Assembly: GCA_937899295.1 (NCBI GenBank)
Contig: CALBPO010000265.1
Span: 1-7,203, forward strand
Length of the DNA stretch: 7,203 nt
Direction of reading: 5' to 3'
Source: an uncultured Opitutia bacterium
Lineage (GTDB): Bacteria > Verrucomicrobiota > Verrucomicrobiia > Opitutales > Coraliomargaritaceae
Shown: positions 1 through 6,783 of the stretch, piece after piece
How positions within the stretch are numbered: position 1 is the stretch's first letter
How the letters are laid out: each line of letters starts with the position of its first letter
Program-made: the position numbers and the translations under genes
Notes under the pieces: model-generated
What the model was told of the DNA's origin: nothing
The model's database searches: none
The model's input: the letters and a program-made list of their open reading frames with translations, nothing else

Positions 1-1430
1 TCGTGTTCACGCCGATGGCGGTCGGCAGTTTCGTAAAAAGCGCGGACAGGTACAGATGCTGGGCCGAAAAAGTTATCGGAGTATTCGGCGAGTAGCGCAT
101 GGGCATCTTGCTCTGGATTCCAGAGCAGTTCGGCTGCGAACCAAGCTTTGGCTCCATCCAAACCCCAGACGGAAGGCAACTGGGAGAAAAAAACATCAAT
201 GCCTTCGTTTGACATATGGCGAATGCTCTCGATGATCCATTGATTAAACTGTCGTGGATGGAGATGCGGAGCTCCAAAGTAATAGTCCCAAGTCGCCACG
301 CGCTCTGCACCAGAGGCAGCCCATGCTTGGATCAATGCTTTGTCCTGAGTCCGATAATCGGGGTCATGCCACTGCGCGCGGTCGGAGGTCAGCACGGGCA
401 TGACGCGTGGATGTATCGTAATGGTGGGAGCGGGCTCTGCCCAATAATATGAGAGTGCGGTGAGGTAGCGATCTTCACCGGAAGCTGTTTGCAATACACC
501 TTCTTCGTCGAATACACGCTTAGCCACTTGGTTCATGAAGCCGAAAACTAGATCAGTATAGTTGGGCCGAGTGCGAAAATAGCGCAAGGGTGAGACGGCG
601 GCCTCAGTGCGCTCGGTCGTATCGAAGAGCACGTTGTCATTGATCGAGAGAGAAAAGCTCTTACTGTTTGGATTATCCTCAAAATGACTGAGTGCCGCTT
701 GTGCGGCGACCTCAATCGCCTCGGGGTGAGTCAAGTCTGGCTGCGGGTCGGTGCCACCACTACCCCGCGGCACTTTGCGTCGCCCGTTGACTTTAGAAAA
801 AACTTCGGGCTTCGTTGCGAAGACTTCCTCGCTGAAGACCTTCGCTAAATTATGGTTGAAGGAATAGACGCGGTTCAGTCGATTGCGACGAGCGAAGTCT
901 GTATTTACAGGATAGAACTTACGCTGCACAAAGGTAGGTGTTTCACGCCATGGACGGTTTGGAAAGTGAGTGAGTGAGGGTTTGACGAATTCTAGACCCA
1001 GATCACCCGCCCAATAATAACGAGCGCCAAGCATCTCTTGCCCGATGGTATAGAGTGCATTTGACCAACCAGCAGGCTCACCGCTACGAATAAAGACGCG
1101 CGTGCGCTCGCGGTGAATCGTAAAGCCACCGCCTTTACTAAGATCAGCAGTGAGTTGAAAATAGATTGCGTTTTTGGGACGGCCCTCGGAAAGAACTTGG
1201 ACCGATCGACCGCTTACCCGTTGAATCAAATTGGAAAAGTCGGTGACTGAATCGACCAAAGACTTTGATGCCGACTCTGGCAGCACAATTGCATCAATTT
1301 GAAAGATCGACAGTTGCGCAGAGCCGACAACCCTCTGCGGCTTCCATGGTTGTGCACCTTGATAGGACAACCCAAGACAAGGATATGCGATCAGTAATGA
1401 CAGTGAGAGAACTTTGAGTAGGGCTTTCAA
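1..1430 (-). CDS. Secreted DUF4838-family protein (glycoside-hydrolase-like), 3' end outside the window
   Basis: The minus-strand frame stays open from a TTG at 1430-1428 to the window edge, giving 476 residues without a stop. Translation from this TTG begins MKALLKVLSLSLLIAYPCLG, a good Sec signal peptide: lysines at 2 and 6, a hydrophobic core, and possible cleavage near residue 26. No ATG lies in frame before residue 133, and a TAA closes the frame about 50 bases upstream, so TTG is the best start; a GTG slightly further upstream gives a poorer signal. Residues about 45-155 resemble the accessory N-terminal domain of GH20/GH67 enzymes, with GWSNALYTIGQEMLGARYYW at 121-140. Residues about 258-470 match the DUF4838 pattern: LSINDN (261-266), NQVAKRV (300-306), WDYYFG (381-386), ELLWNP (434-439) and FFGPA (454-458). 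Such proteins are usually thought to act on polysaccharides outside the cytoplasm, but I know no proven reaction and cannot assign catalytic residues. It lies behind the deoA-like terminator, so it is probably its own transcription unit. Confidence 0.85.
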   Translation of the reverse strand, partial: MKALLKVLSLSLLIAYPCLGLSYQGAQPWKPQRVVGSAQLSIFQIDAIVLPESASKSLVDSVTDFSNLIQRVSGRSVQVLSEGRPKNAIYFQLTADLSKGGGFTIHRERTRVFIRSGEPAGWSNALYTIGQEMLGARYYWAGDLGLEFVKPSLTHFPNRPWRETPTFVQRKFYPVNTDFARRNRLNRVYSFNHNLAKVFSEEVFATKPEVFSKVNGRRKVPRGSGGTDPQPDLTHPEAIEVAAQAALSHFEDNPNSKSFSLSINDNVLFDTTERTEAAVSPLRYFRTRPNYTDLVFGFMNQVAKRVFDEEGVLQTASGEDRYLTALSYYWAEPAPTITIHPRVMPVLTSDRAQWHDPDYRTQDKALIQAWAASGAERVATWDYYFGAPHLHPRQFNQWIIESIRHMSNEGIDVFFSQLPSVWGLDGAKAWFAAELLWNPEQDAHALLAEYSDNFFGPASVPVRAFYETADRHRREH

Positions 1431-1464
1431 AATGAGAACGTCTGCTAAAACAAATACTGGCGAC

Positions 1465-1503
1465 ACTATACAGCATATTTACGAGGTCGAGAATCAAGGA
1501 CAA
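1465..1503 (-). promoter_or_regulatory. Candidate promoter of the DUF4838 gene
   Basis: On the minus strand TTGTCC (1503-1498) is followed after 16 bases by TAAATA (1481-1476). A second -10-like box, TATAGT, lies at 1470-1465. Both sit between the upstream gene's terminator and the TTG start at 1430. The matches are partial and the call is tentative. Confidence 0.27.
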
Positions 1504-1530
1504 GTTAGTTAGAACAGTCGCTGCACGATC

Positions 1531-1563
1531 AAAAAAGCCCCGTCGCTTTTAAGCGGCCGGGGC
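1531..1563 (-). terminator. Rho-independent terminator of the deoA-like gene
   Basis: Read on the minus strand, GCCCCG (1563-1558) pairs with CGGGGC (1542-1537). An inner stem CGCTT/AAGCG lies across a small internal loop, and six T residues (1536-1531) follow directly. The hairpin starts 22 bases after the stop codon at 1586. It separates the deoA-like gene from the DUF4838 gene downstream on the same strand. The plus strand has no T tract after the hairpin, so it appears one-directional. Confidence 0.85.
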
Positions 1564-1585
1564 ATTGAGTAAAATTGTGATCGCT

Positions 1586-2920
1586 TTAAGCGACGCGTTC
1601 AACGATGAGCTCCGGCGGATTCGGGCGTTTGGGCGCGAGGCGGTAAGCTGTCTTGAGGTATTCAAGCGCCTCTTCCATCTTAGCCTCGTCGTTATAGTGA
1701 ATCATCATGAGCGGCTCACCTTGCTTTACTTGCGTGCCAACCTTCTTGATCTCGGACACACCCACGGCAGGATCGTATTTACCATTTTTCTTAATTGCGA
1801 GTTTGGCCACGCCTTCGGCAATGAGACCTGCATTAATCGTATGTACATATCCGCGCTTAGGTGCAGGAAGCTTGCGAACATGCTTCGCAGTCGGGAACTT
1901 CTCGGGATCATCAATCACGGATGTGTCGCCACCTTGGGCCTCAATCATATCTTTAAACTTCTGCAAAGCGGAACCATCCTTCAAGTGGCGCTGCACGGTT
2001 TGTTTAGCGGAGAGCGTCGATCCGGCGACACCTGCGAGTCGCACGATTTCCATGCCGAGTTTAAGAACAAGCTCTTGTAAATCGTCAGGACCCTCACCCT
2101 TGAGGAGCTGGATGGCTTCCTTGATTTCAAGTGCCGTACCAACGGTATCGCCAAGCGGTTGATTCATATCCGTCACCAGTGCCACGCAGCGGCGCTTCAT
2201 AGAACGGCCAACGCGTGTGATAGAACGCGCAAGCTGCTTAGCTTGTTCAACGTCCTTGATGAAAGAACCGTTACCCCACTTGACGTCGATGACAAGACCT
2301 TCGGCCCCTTCAGCTAGCTTGCGGCTGAGCACGCTGCCCGTGATGAGTGGCAGGCTGGGAATGGTGCCTGTTTCCATCCGCATATCGTAGAGAATCGCAT
2401 CAACGGGTGCAATTTCGGGATCTTTGCGTATAAAAGTGCAGCCGACTTTCTTGAGCTGTGCGTGGAAACCCTTTAGATCGAGGACTGGATCGAAACCAGG
2501 AACCGCGGAGAGTTTATCTAAATTACTGATAACGTGCTCTTCGTCCACGCCATTCATCGTCGGCATGACAACGCCGCACGCAGCAGCAAGCGGTGCGAGC
2601 ACCAGCGTAGTCTTATCGCCGACGCCGCCAGTTGAATATTTATCGATCTTAGGGCGAGTGATTTTAGTTAGGTCAATGACCTCGCCAGAAAGCATCATCT
2701 CTTCAGCAAAAGTTGCCGTCTCTTGGGCAGACATGTTTTGGAAATAGACCGCCATAGCAAGAGCAGCTTGCTGGAATTTGGGCATTTCTTCGTCTAAAAT
2801 GGAGTCGACGATAAAACGGATTTCTTCGTCGGAGAATTCGCCACCATCGCGCTTCTTTTCAACTAAATAGCTAAAGGAAGGCTTGATGAACTTACGTGCA
2901 CTGATGATCTTTTTTCTCAT
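1586..2920 (-). CDS. Thymidine/pyrimidine-nucleoside phosphorylase family protein with divergent signature loop
   Basis: A 444-residue protein of the DeoA/Pdp family (glycosyltransferase family 3 fold). Characterised members split thymidine or uridine with phosphate into base and (deoxy)ribose-1-phosphate in the cytosol. The helical N-domain covers about residues 15-80 (EKKRDGGEFS at 21-30). The phosphate loop KYSTGGVGD is at 94-102. The pyrimidine-site region runs through R181 and PLITGSVLSRKLAEG (191-205), then DVKWGNGSF (212-220) and LVTDMNQPLG (248-257). The C-terminal domain covers about 350-444. The family signature that reads SGRGLGHTGGTLDKLE in E. coli DeoA is here NGVDEEHVISNLDKLS (123-138), and the lysine equivalent to E. 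coli K190 is R200. Both changes touch substrate-contact positions, so specificity, or even activity, is uncertain and I leave the symbol blank. The N-terminus is about 12 residues longer than E. coli DeoA, but no alternative ATG is near. It lies 219 bp downstream of tpiA and has its own terminator. Confidence 0.88.
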   Translation of the reverse strand: MRKKIISARKFIKPSFSYLVEKKRDGGEFSDEEIRFIVDSILDEEMPKFQQAALAMAVYFQNMSAQETATFAEEMMLSGEVIDLTKITRPKIDKYSTGGVGDKTTLVLAPLAAACGVVMPTMNGVDEEHVISNLDKLSAVPGFDPVLDLKGFHAQLKKVGCTFIRKDPEIAPVDAILYDMRMETGTIPSLPLITGSVLSRKLAEGAEGLVIDVKWGNGSFIKDVEQAKQLARSITRVGRSMKRRCVALVTDMNQPLGDTVGTALEIKEAIQLLKGEGPDDLQELVLKLGMEIVRLAGVAGSTLSAKQTVQRHLKDGSALQKFKDMIEAQGGDTSVIDDPEKFPTAKHVRKLPAPKRGYVHTINAGLIAEGVAKLAIKKNGKYDPAVGVSEIKKVGTQVKQGEPLMMIHYNDEAKMEEALEYLKTAYRLAPKRPNPPELIVERVA

Positions 2921-2943
2921 TGAATGAGTCTGCGTCTACTGTG

Positions 2944-2964
2944 AATAAAGCCGCTCGAAGCGGC
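2944..2964 (-). terminator. Terminator-like hairpin just upstream of the deoA-like start
   Basis: On the minus strand GCCGCT (2964-2959), loop TCG, AGCGGC (2955-2950) makes a perfect 6-bp GC stem followed by TTTATT (2949-2944). It ends only 23 bases before the ATG at 2920. It could end tpiA read-through, act as an attenuator in the deoA-like leader, or simply occlude the start region. The T tract is interrupted, so termination strength is doubtful. Confidence 0.5.
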
Positions 2965-2969
2965 ATAAA

Positions 2970-3033
2970 CGTTTGATGTATGGGGATTAAGGTGCGAAAT
3001 GTCGAGCCTTAAATATGGTAAAATGATCAAACG
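2970..3033 (-). repeat. Nested inverted repeats in the tpiA/deoA-like intergenic region
   Basis: An outer 8-bp inverted repeat, CGTTTGAT (2970-2977) and ATCAAACG (3026-3033), encloses an inner 6-bp pair, TTAAGG (2987-2992) and CCTTAA (3007-3012), around a 14-base apical loop. As minus-strand RNA it could fold into a two-tier stem immediately before the terminator-like hairpin at 2944-2964. I do not recognise it as a known riboswitch class; it lacks the conserved purine riboswitch core. The arms are short, so chance is possible. Confidence 0.4.
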
Positions 3034-3069
3034 CCGTGCTACTATGCGGCTATTCATGCTATTTCGATA

Positions 3070-3090
3070 GGCTTGCGGGAGCGCGAAGCC
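3070..3090. repeat. Short bulged GC-rich inverted repeat
   Basis: GGCTTGCG (3070-3077) pairs with CGC (3082-3084) and AAGCC (3086-3090) across loop GGAG, with one bulged G at 3085. Neither strand has a T tract directly after it, so it is not a standard terminator. It adds to the hairpin-rich character of the 2921-3139 gap. Confidence 0.4.
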
Positions 3091-3094
3091 AGAT

Positions 3095-3126
3095 AAAAAA
3101 TGGTCCGGAAGAATTACCTAATTCCG
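3095..3126 (-). terminator. Weak candidate terminator after tpiA
   Basis: On the minus strand CGG-AATT (3126-3120), loop AGGT, AATT (3115-3112), then a 3-base bulge and CCG (3108-3106), is followed five bases later by six T residues (3100-3095). The hairpin starts 13 bases after the tpiA stop at 3140. The stem is AT-rich and bulged, so it would at most terminate partially. Confidence 0.3.
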
Positions 3127-3139
3127 ATATTATTTTACC

Positions 3140-3919
3140 TTACTTGGCCAGTTTTTGCGCGCTCTCAACGAGAGCGGCAAAAGAGTTAGCTTTGAGAGCG
3201 GCACCGCCAATGAGGCCGCCGTCAATATTCTTTTGCGCGAGTAATTCATCGGCGTTTTCTGGCTTCATAGAGCCTCCATAGAGAATACGGACTTTTTCGG
3301 CAGCTTGTGCCCCAATGAGTCCCGTGAGGAGGCAGCGGATTTCTGCGTGCACTTCTTCGGCCATCTCAGGAGTTGCTGTCTTGCCTGTGCCGATCGCCCA
3401 AACGGGCTCGTAGGCGACGACGAGAGCATCAGCAGCTTCGGCGGTGACACCGATGAGGGCGCCTTCAAGCTGTGTTTTAATCACTTCGTTGACCTTACCG
3501 GCTTCACGCTCGTCGAGTGTCTCGCCAATGCAAACGATCGGCTTGAGGTTCGCGTCAAGAGCAGCAAGGGTCTTCTTATTGACGATGGCGTCGGTCTCGC
3601 CGAAGTATTCACGGCGCTCAGAGTGCCCAAGGATGACGAAGTTTGTGAATAAGTGGCGAAGCATTTCGGCAGATATCTCACCAGTGTAGGCACCGGAGAC
3701 TTCGAAGTGCATATTTTGCGCTCCAAGTTGGACGTTGGATCCGCTCACGACTTTAGATACGGATTCTAGAGTAGTAAAAGTCGGACAGACACAGACGGCG
3801 ACGTCTGTTTGTGCGCCGACTAGGCTGACAACATCCTTGGCGAGTGAAGCACCCTCTTCGGAGTTTAAATTCATTTTCCAGTTTCCTGCGATGAGGTATT
3901 TGCGTGCTGATTGACTCAT
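3140..3919 (-). CDS. tpiA: Triose-phosphate isomerase
   Basis: Complete 259-residue TIM-barrel enzyme, close to the usual 250-255. It interconverts dihydroxyacetone phosphate and glyceraldehyde-3-phosphate in the cytosol, linking the two halves of glycolysis and gluconeogenesis, and normally works as a dimer. The N-terminal AGNWKMN (11-17) carries catalytic K15. GHSERR (98-103) holds the electrophilic H99. AYEPVWAIGTGKT (169-181) contains catalytic base E171 and the mobile loop 6. YGGSMKPENA (214-223) and GGLIGGAAL (234-242) form the phosphate-binding end of the barrel. Every essential residue is present, so activity is expected. The ATG lies 40 bp after the pgk stop, which suggests cotranscription, with a possible extra promoter in the end of pgk. 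No Shine-Dalgarno motif is visible upstream; the leader is AT-rich. The next gene, deoA-like, is 219 bp further on. Confidence 0.98.
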   Translation of the reverse strand: MSQSARKYLIAGNWKMNLNSEEGASLAKDVVSLVGAQTDVAVCVCPTFTTLESVSKVVSGSNVQLGAQNMHFEVSGAYTGEISAEMLRHLFTNFVILGHSERREYFGETDAIVNKKTLAALDANLKPIVCIGETLDEREAGKVNEVIKTQLEGALIGVTAEAADALVVAYEPVWAIGTGKTATPEMAEEVHAEIRCLLTGLIGAQAAEKVRILYGGSMKPENADELLAQKNIDGGLIGGAALKANSFAALVESAQKLAK

Positions 3920-3945
3920 AATATTAGATGTAAGATGAATTATAA

Positions 3946-3973
3946 ATGATACCTAATGCTTAAATTTGGTCAA
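3946..3973 (-). promoter_or_regulatory. Candidate internal promoter for tpiA
   Basis: On the minus strand TTGACC (3973-3968), inside the last codons of pgk, is followed after 16 bases by TATCAT (3951-3946). Each box matches the sigma-70 consensus at five of six positions. A further exact TATAAT lies at 3944-3939. Transcription from here would leave a leader of roughly 20 bases before the tpiA ATG at 3919. The AT-rich gap raises the chance of coincidental matches. Confidence 0.4.
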
Positions 3974-5153
3974 GTGCAGTAACGCCGGGGAGCTCTTTGC
4001 CTTCGAGGAATTCGAGGGACGCGCCACCGCCGGTACTCATGAAGGTAACTTGATCACCGTAACCAGCCATTTTGATCGCTTTGACGGAATCGCCACCACC
4101 AATAATTGAGCAGGCTTCAGACTCGGCAATCGTCTTGGCCACTGCGAAGGTTCCCTTATTGCAAGCGTCGATTTCAAAAATGCCCATGGGCCCGTTCCAG
4201 AGGACGGTCTTGGCACTTTTGACTTCGTTGCTAAAAAGCTCGATGCTCTTGGGGCCAATGTCGACACCCTCCCAGCCGTCCTCGATATTGCCTTCAAAGA
4301 ACTTGCTGTCGCCGACGGTGCCGGCACCAAAGTTGAGGTCTTTTACACCGAGGTTATCGAGCGGAAGGAGGAACTTGACACCCTTCTCCTTAGCCTTGGC
4401 TAAAGCGGATTGGGCTGTTTGAATAAAATCAGGCTCGCTAAGTGATTCCCCGATAGTCCGGCCTTCGGCCAATGCGAAAGTATAAGCCATGGCACCACCA
4501 ATTATGATGGTGTCGGCCTTTTCGAGGAGCGCATCGATGACCTTGATCTTATCTGAGACCTTAGCACCACCAAGAATCACAGTTAGCGGACGCTCTGGGT
4601 TCGCAGTCTTGTCACCTAGGTAAGCAAGTTCCTTTTCGATCAGGAGACCACAGACGCATGGTGAGAGGTGCTTGGCAACGCCCGCGGTTGAGGCGTGGGC
4701 GCGGTGCGCGGTGCCGAAGGCATCGTTGACGAAAGCATCGGCGAGCTTGGCCAATGCAGCTGCAAACTCGGGATCGTTCTTTTCTTCACCAGCGTAGAAG
4801 CGCACGTTTTCTAGGAGAAGGACTTCGCCTTCACCCATTTTAGCCACTTCGGCTTCAACTTCTTCACCAATGCAGTCTTCAATGAAGGTGATGGGCTGGC
4901 CGAGCTGCTTAGCCAATTCCTCAGCGACGGGCGCTAGGGTATACTTGGCATTCTTTTCGCCCTTGGGTCGTCCAAGATGGGATGCGAGAATTACTTTAGC
5001 ACCCTGCTCAACGAGTAACTTAATCGTCGGCAGCGCAGCAACGATACGGGAGTCGTCATTAATAATGCCGTCTTTGAGAGGCACATTGAAATCGCAGCGA
5101 ACGAAGACTCGCCTACCAGAGAGATTAACGTCTTTGATGGTTTTAGTGGCCAT
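3960..5153 (-). CDS. pgk: Phosphoglycerate kinase
   Basis: Complete 397-residue cytosolic enzyme of normal bacterial length. It transfers the acyl phosphate of 1,3-bisphosphoglycerate to ADP, giving ATP and 3-phosphoglycerate, and is reversible in gluconeogenesis. The N-terminal domain binds the phosphoglycerate: VRCDFNVP (18-25), SHLGRPKG (58-65), ENVRFY (115-120) and NDAFGTAHRAH (143-153). The C-terminal domain binds nucleotide: ILGGAKVSDKI (193-203), the hinge and adenine region around VLWNGPMGIFE (317-327), GGGDS (352-356) and STGGGASLEFLEG (373-385). All family motifs are intact. It lies downstream of gapA but beyond a strong terminator, so it probably has its own promoter in 5154-5315, although I could not pick a convincing one. 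tpiA follows after 40 bp. The ATG at 5153 is preceded by AT-rich sequence with no Shine-Dalgarno match, and translation starting MATKTIKDV agrees with the family start. Confidence 0.98.
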   Translation of the reverse strand: MATKTIKDVNLSGRRVFVRCDFNVPLKDGIINDDSRIVAALPTIKLLVEQGAKVILASHLGRPKGEKNAKYTLAPVAEELAKQLGQPITFIEDCIGEEVEAEVAKMGEGEVLLLENVRFYAGEEKNDPEFAAALAKLADAFVNDAFGTAHRAHASTAGVAKHLSPCVCGLLIEKELAYLGDKTANPERPLTVILGGAKVSDKIKVIDALLEKADTIIIGGAMAYTFALAEGRTIGESLSEPDFIQTAQSALAKAKEKGVKFLLPLDNLGVKDLNFGAGTVGDSKFFEGNIEDGWEGVDIGPKSIELFSNEVKSAKTVLWNGPMGIFEIDACNKGTFAVAKTIAESEACSIIGGGDSVKAIKMAGYGDQVTFMSTGGGASLEFLEGKELPGVTALDQI

Positions 5154-5260
5154 GGTGTTTAATGGAAAATGGATAATGACGCATTAGGATTGGAGATATT
5201 TTGCTGGCTTGAGACCCTAAACGGGGCTTGATCTTACTACACTCTCAAACTTCAGAGGTT

Positions 5261-5313
5261 TTCTTCGCGTCGCTACCTTCGACAAGTTGAAGTCAGGAAA
5301 GCGTCGAGAAGAA
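5261..5313. repeat. Long imperfect hairpin between gapA terminator and pgk
   Basis: Arms 5261-5274 (TTCTTCGCGTCGCT) and 5300-5313 (AGCGTCGAGAAGAA) pair at 12 of 14 positions. Inside, CTTCGA (5277-5282) and TTGAAG (5287-5292) pair with one G-T wobble around loop CAAG. No T tract follows on the minus strand, so it is not a plain terminator. It could lie in the pgk leader or protect the 3' end of a read-through gapA transcript. Function is not shown by the sequence. Confidence 0.5.
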
Positions 5314-5315
5314 TT

Positions 5316-5365
5316 AAAAAGCCGCCGCGATCAAGAATCCGTTGGGATACCTACCGCGGCGGCTT
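5316..5365 (-). terminator. Strong rho-independent terminator of gapA
   Basis: On the minus strand AAGCCGCCGCG (5365-5355) pairs perfectly over 11 bp with CGCGGCGGCTT (5329-5319), and the T run continues to 5316 and on into TTCTTCT. The 25-base loop contains a small inner hairpin, ATCC-GTTG-GGAT (5337-5348), making a branched loop. It begins 33 bases after the gapA stop at 5399. It would separate gapA transcription from pgk-tpiA. Confidence 0.88.
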
Positions 5366-5398
5366 GAAAATCAATCAGTTGCTACCAAGAGATCCAGA

Positions 5399-6436
<1,038 letters not shown>

Positions 6437-6474
6437 TTATTTTTCAGGTTGAGATTAAATTGTAGAAGCTGGGA

Positions 6475-6502
6475 CTTGTATGCAGCTGTTGTTCCATGGC
6501 AA
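6475..6502 (-). promoter_or_regulatory. Candidate gapA promoter
   Basis: On the minus strand TTGCCA (6502-6497; five of six consensus positions) is followed after 16 bases by TACAAG (6480-6475; four of six). The predicted start near 6468 would leave a leader of about 44 bases. One copy of the TTCCATGG repeat overlaps the -35 box. A second possible -10, TACAAT, lies at 6464-6459 but lacks a fitting -35. Confidence 0.35.
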
Positions 6503-6516
6503 GATTTATTCCATGG
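6492..6516. repeat. Direct repeat TTCCATGG upstream of gapA, possible operator
   Basis: TTCCATGG occurs at 6492-6499 and again at 6509-6516, 17 bases apart. Each contains the palindrome CCATGG. The first copy overlaps the candidate gapA -35 box and the second lies just upstream, a usual arrangement for a regulator-binding pair. No particular regulator is recognisable. Confidence 0.4.
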
Positions 6517-6519
6517 TTT

Positions 6520-6539
6520 CAATTGAATTAAGCCAATTG
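6520..6539. repeat. Paired CAATTG palindromes upstream of gapA
   Basis: CAATTG is found at 6520-6525 and 6534-6539, 14 bases apart, directly next to the TTCCATGG pair. It may be part of the same regulatory region. In AT-rich DNA such a pair can arise by chance. Confidence 0.25.
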
Positions 6540-6628
6540 CGACTATCGGGGCTTATTTAACTGCGTAAAGACAGAAGTTCTATCAATCCGATATGGTGCA
6601 ATATTAGGCTGGAAGTGTAGCAATCGCC

Positions 6629-6656
6629 TTGACATTAGGAGCATTAATTATGTAGT
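6629..6656 (+). promoter_or_regulatory. Candidate desaturase promoter
   Basis: An exact TTGACA (6629-6634) is followed after 16 bases by TGTAGT (6651-6656), which matches four of six -10 positions. The expected start near 6663 would give a leader of about 120 bases before the ATG at 6784. That is long, so a closer promoter cannot be excluded. Confidence 0.38.
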
Positions 6657-6783
6657 GAAAAAGAATTTATTTGAGCAGCTCACTTGCACTTCTTAGAGCG
6701 ACAGGCATTCTGCACCAATTACTTATAAACAAAGCGTAAAGCCCTGTAAGTATGTGTTTCAGCACCAGACTTAGAATTTATTT

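Noticed and set aside
216..452. Plus-strand 78-codon frame at the left of the window
   Set aside because: It is antisense to the DUF4838 coding frame, which matches the family along its length.
1294..1503. Minus-strand 69-codon frame with an ATG overlapping the start of the DUF4838 gene
   Set aside because: It is out of frame with the conserved protein and lacks family features, while the TTG-started frame gives a signal peptide joined to the domain.
1565..2162. Long plus-strand open frames (171 and 151 codons) opposite the deoA-like gene
   Set aside because: They lie antisense to a clearly conserved coding region and show no recognisable domain; their composition mirrors the codon pattern of the opposite strand.
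2944..3033. Purine or other known riboswitch upstream of a nucleoside-metabolism gene
   Set aside because: The conserved core sequences of the purine class are absent and the stem arrangement does not match any class I can recall; it is kept only as an unclassified candidate structure.
6544..6593. Inverted repeat TATCGG (6544-6549) / CCGATA (6588-6593)
   Set aside because: A six-base pair separated by 38 bases is readily expected by chance in a 359-base intergenic region.
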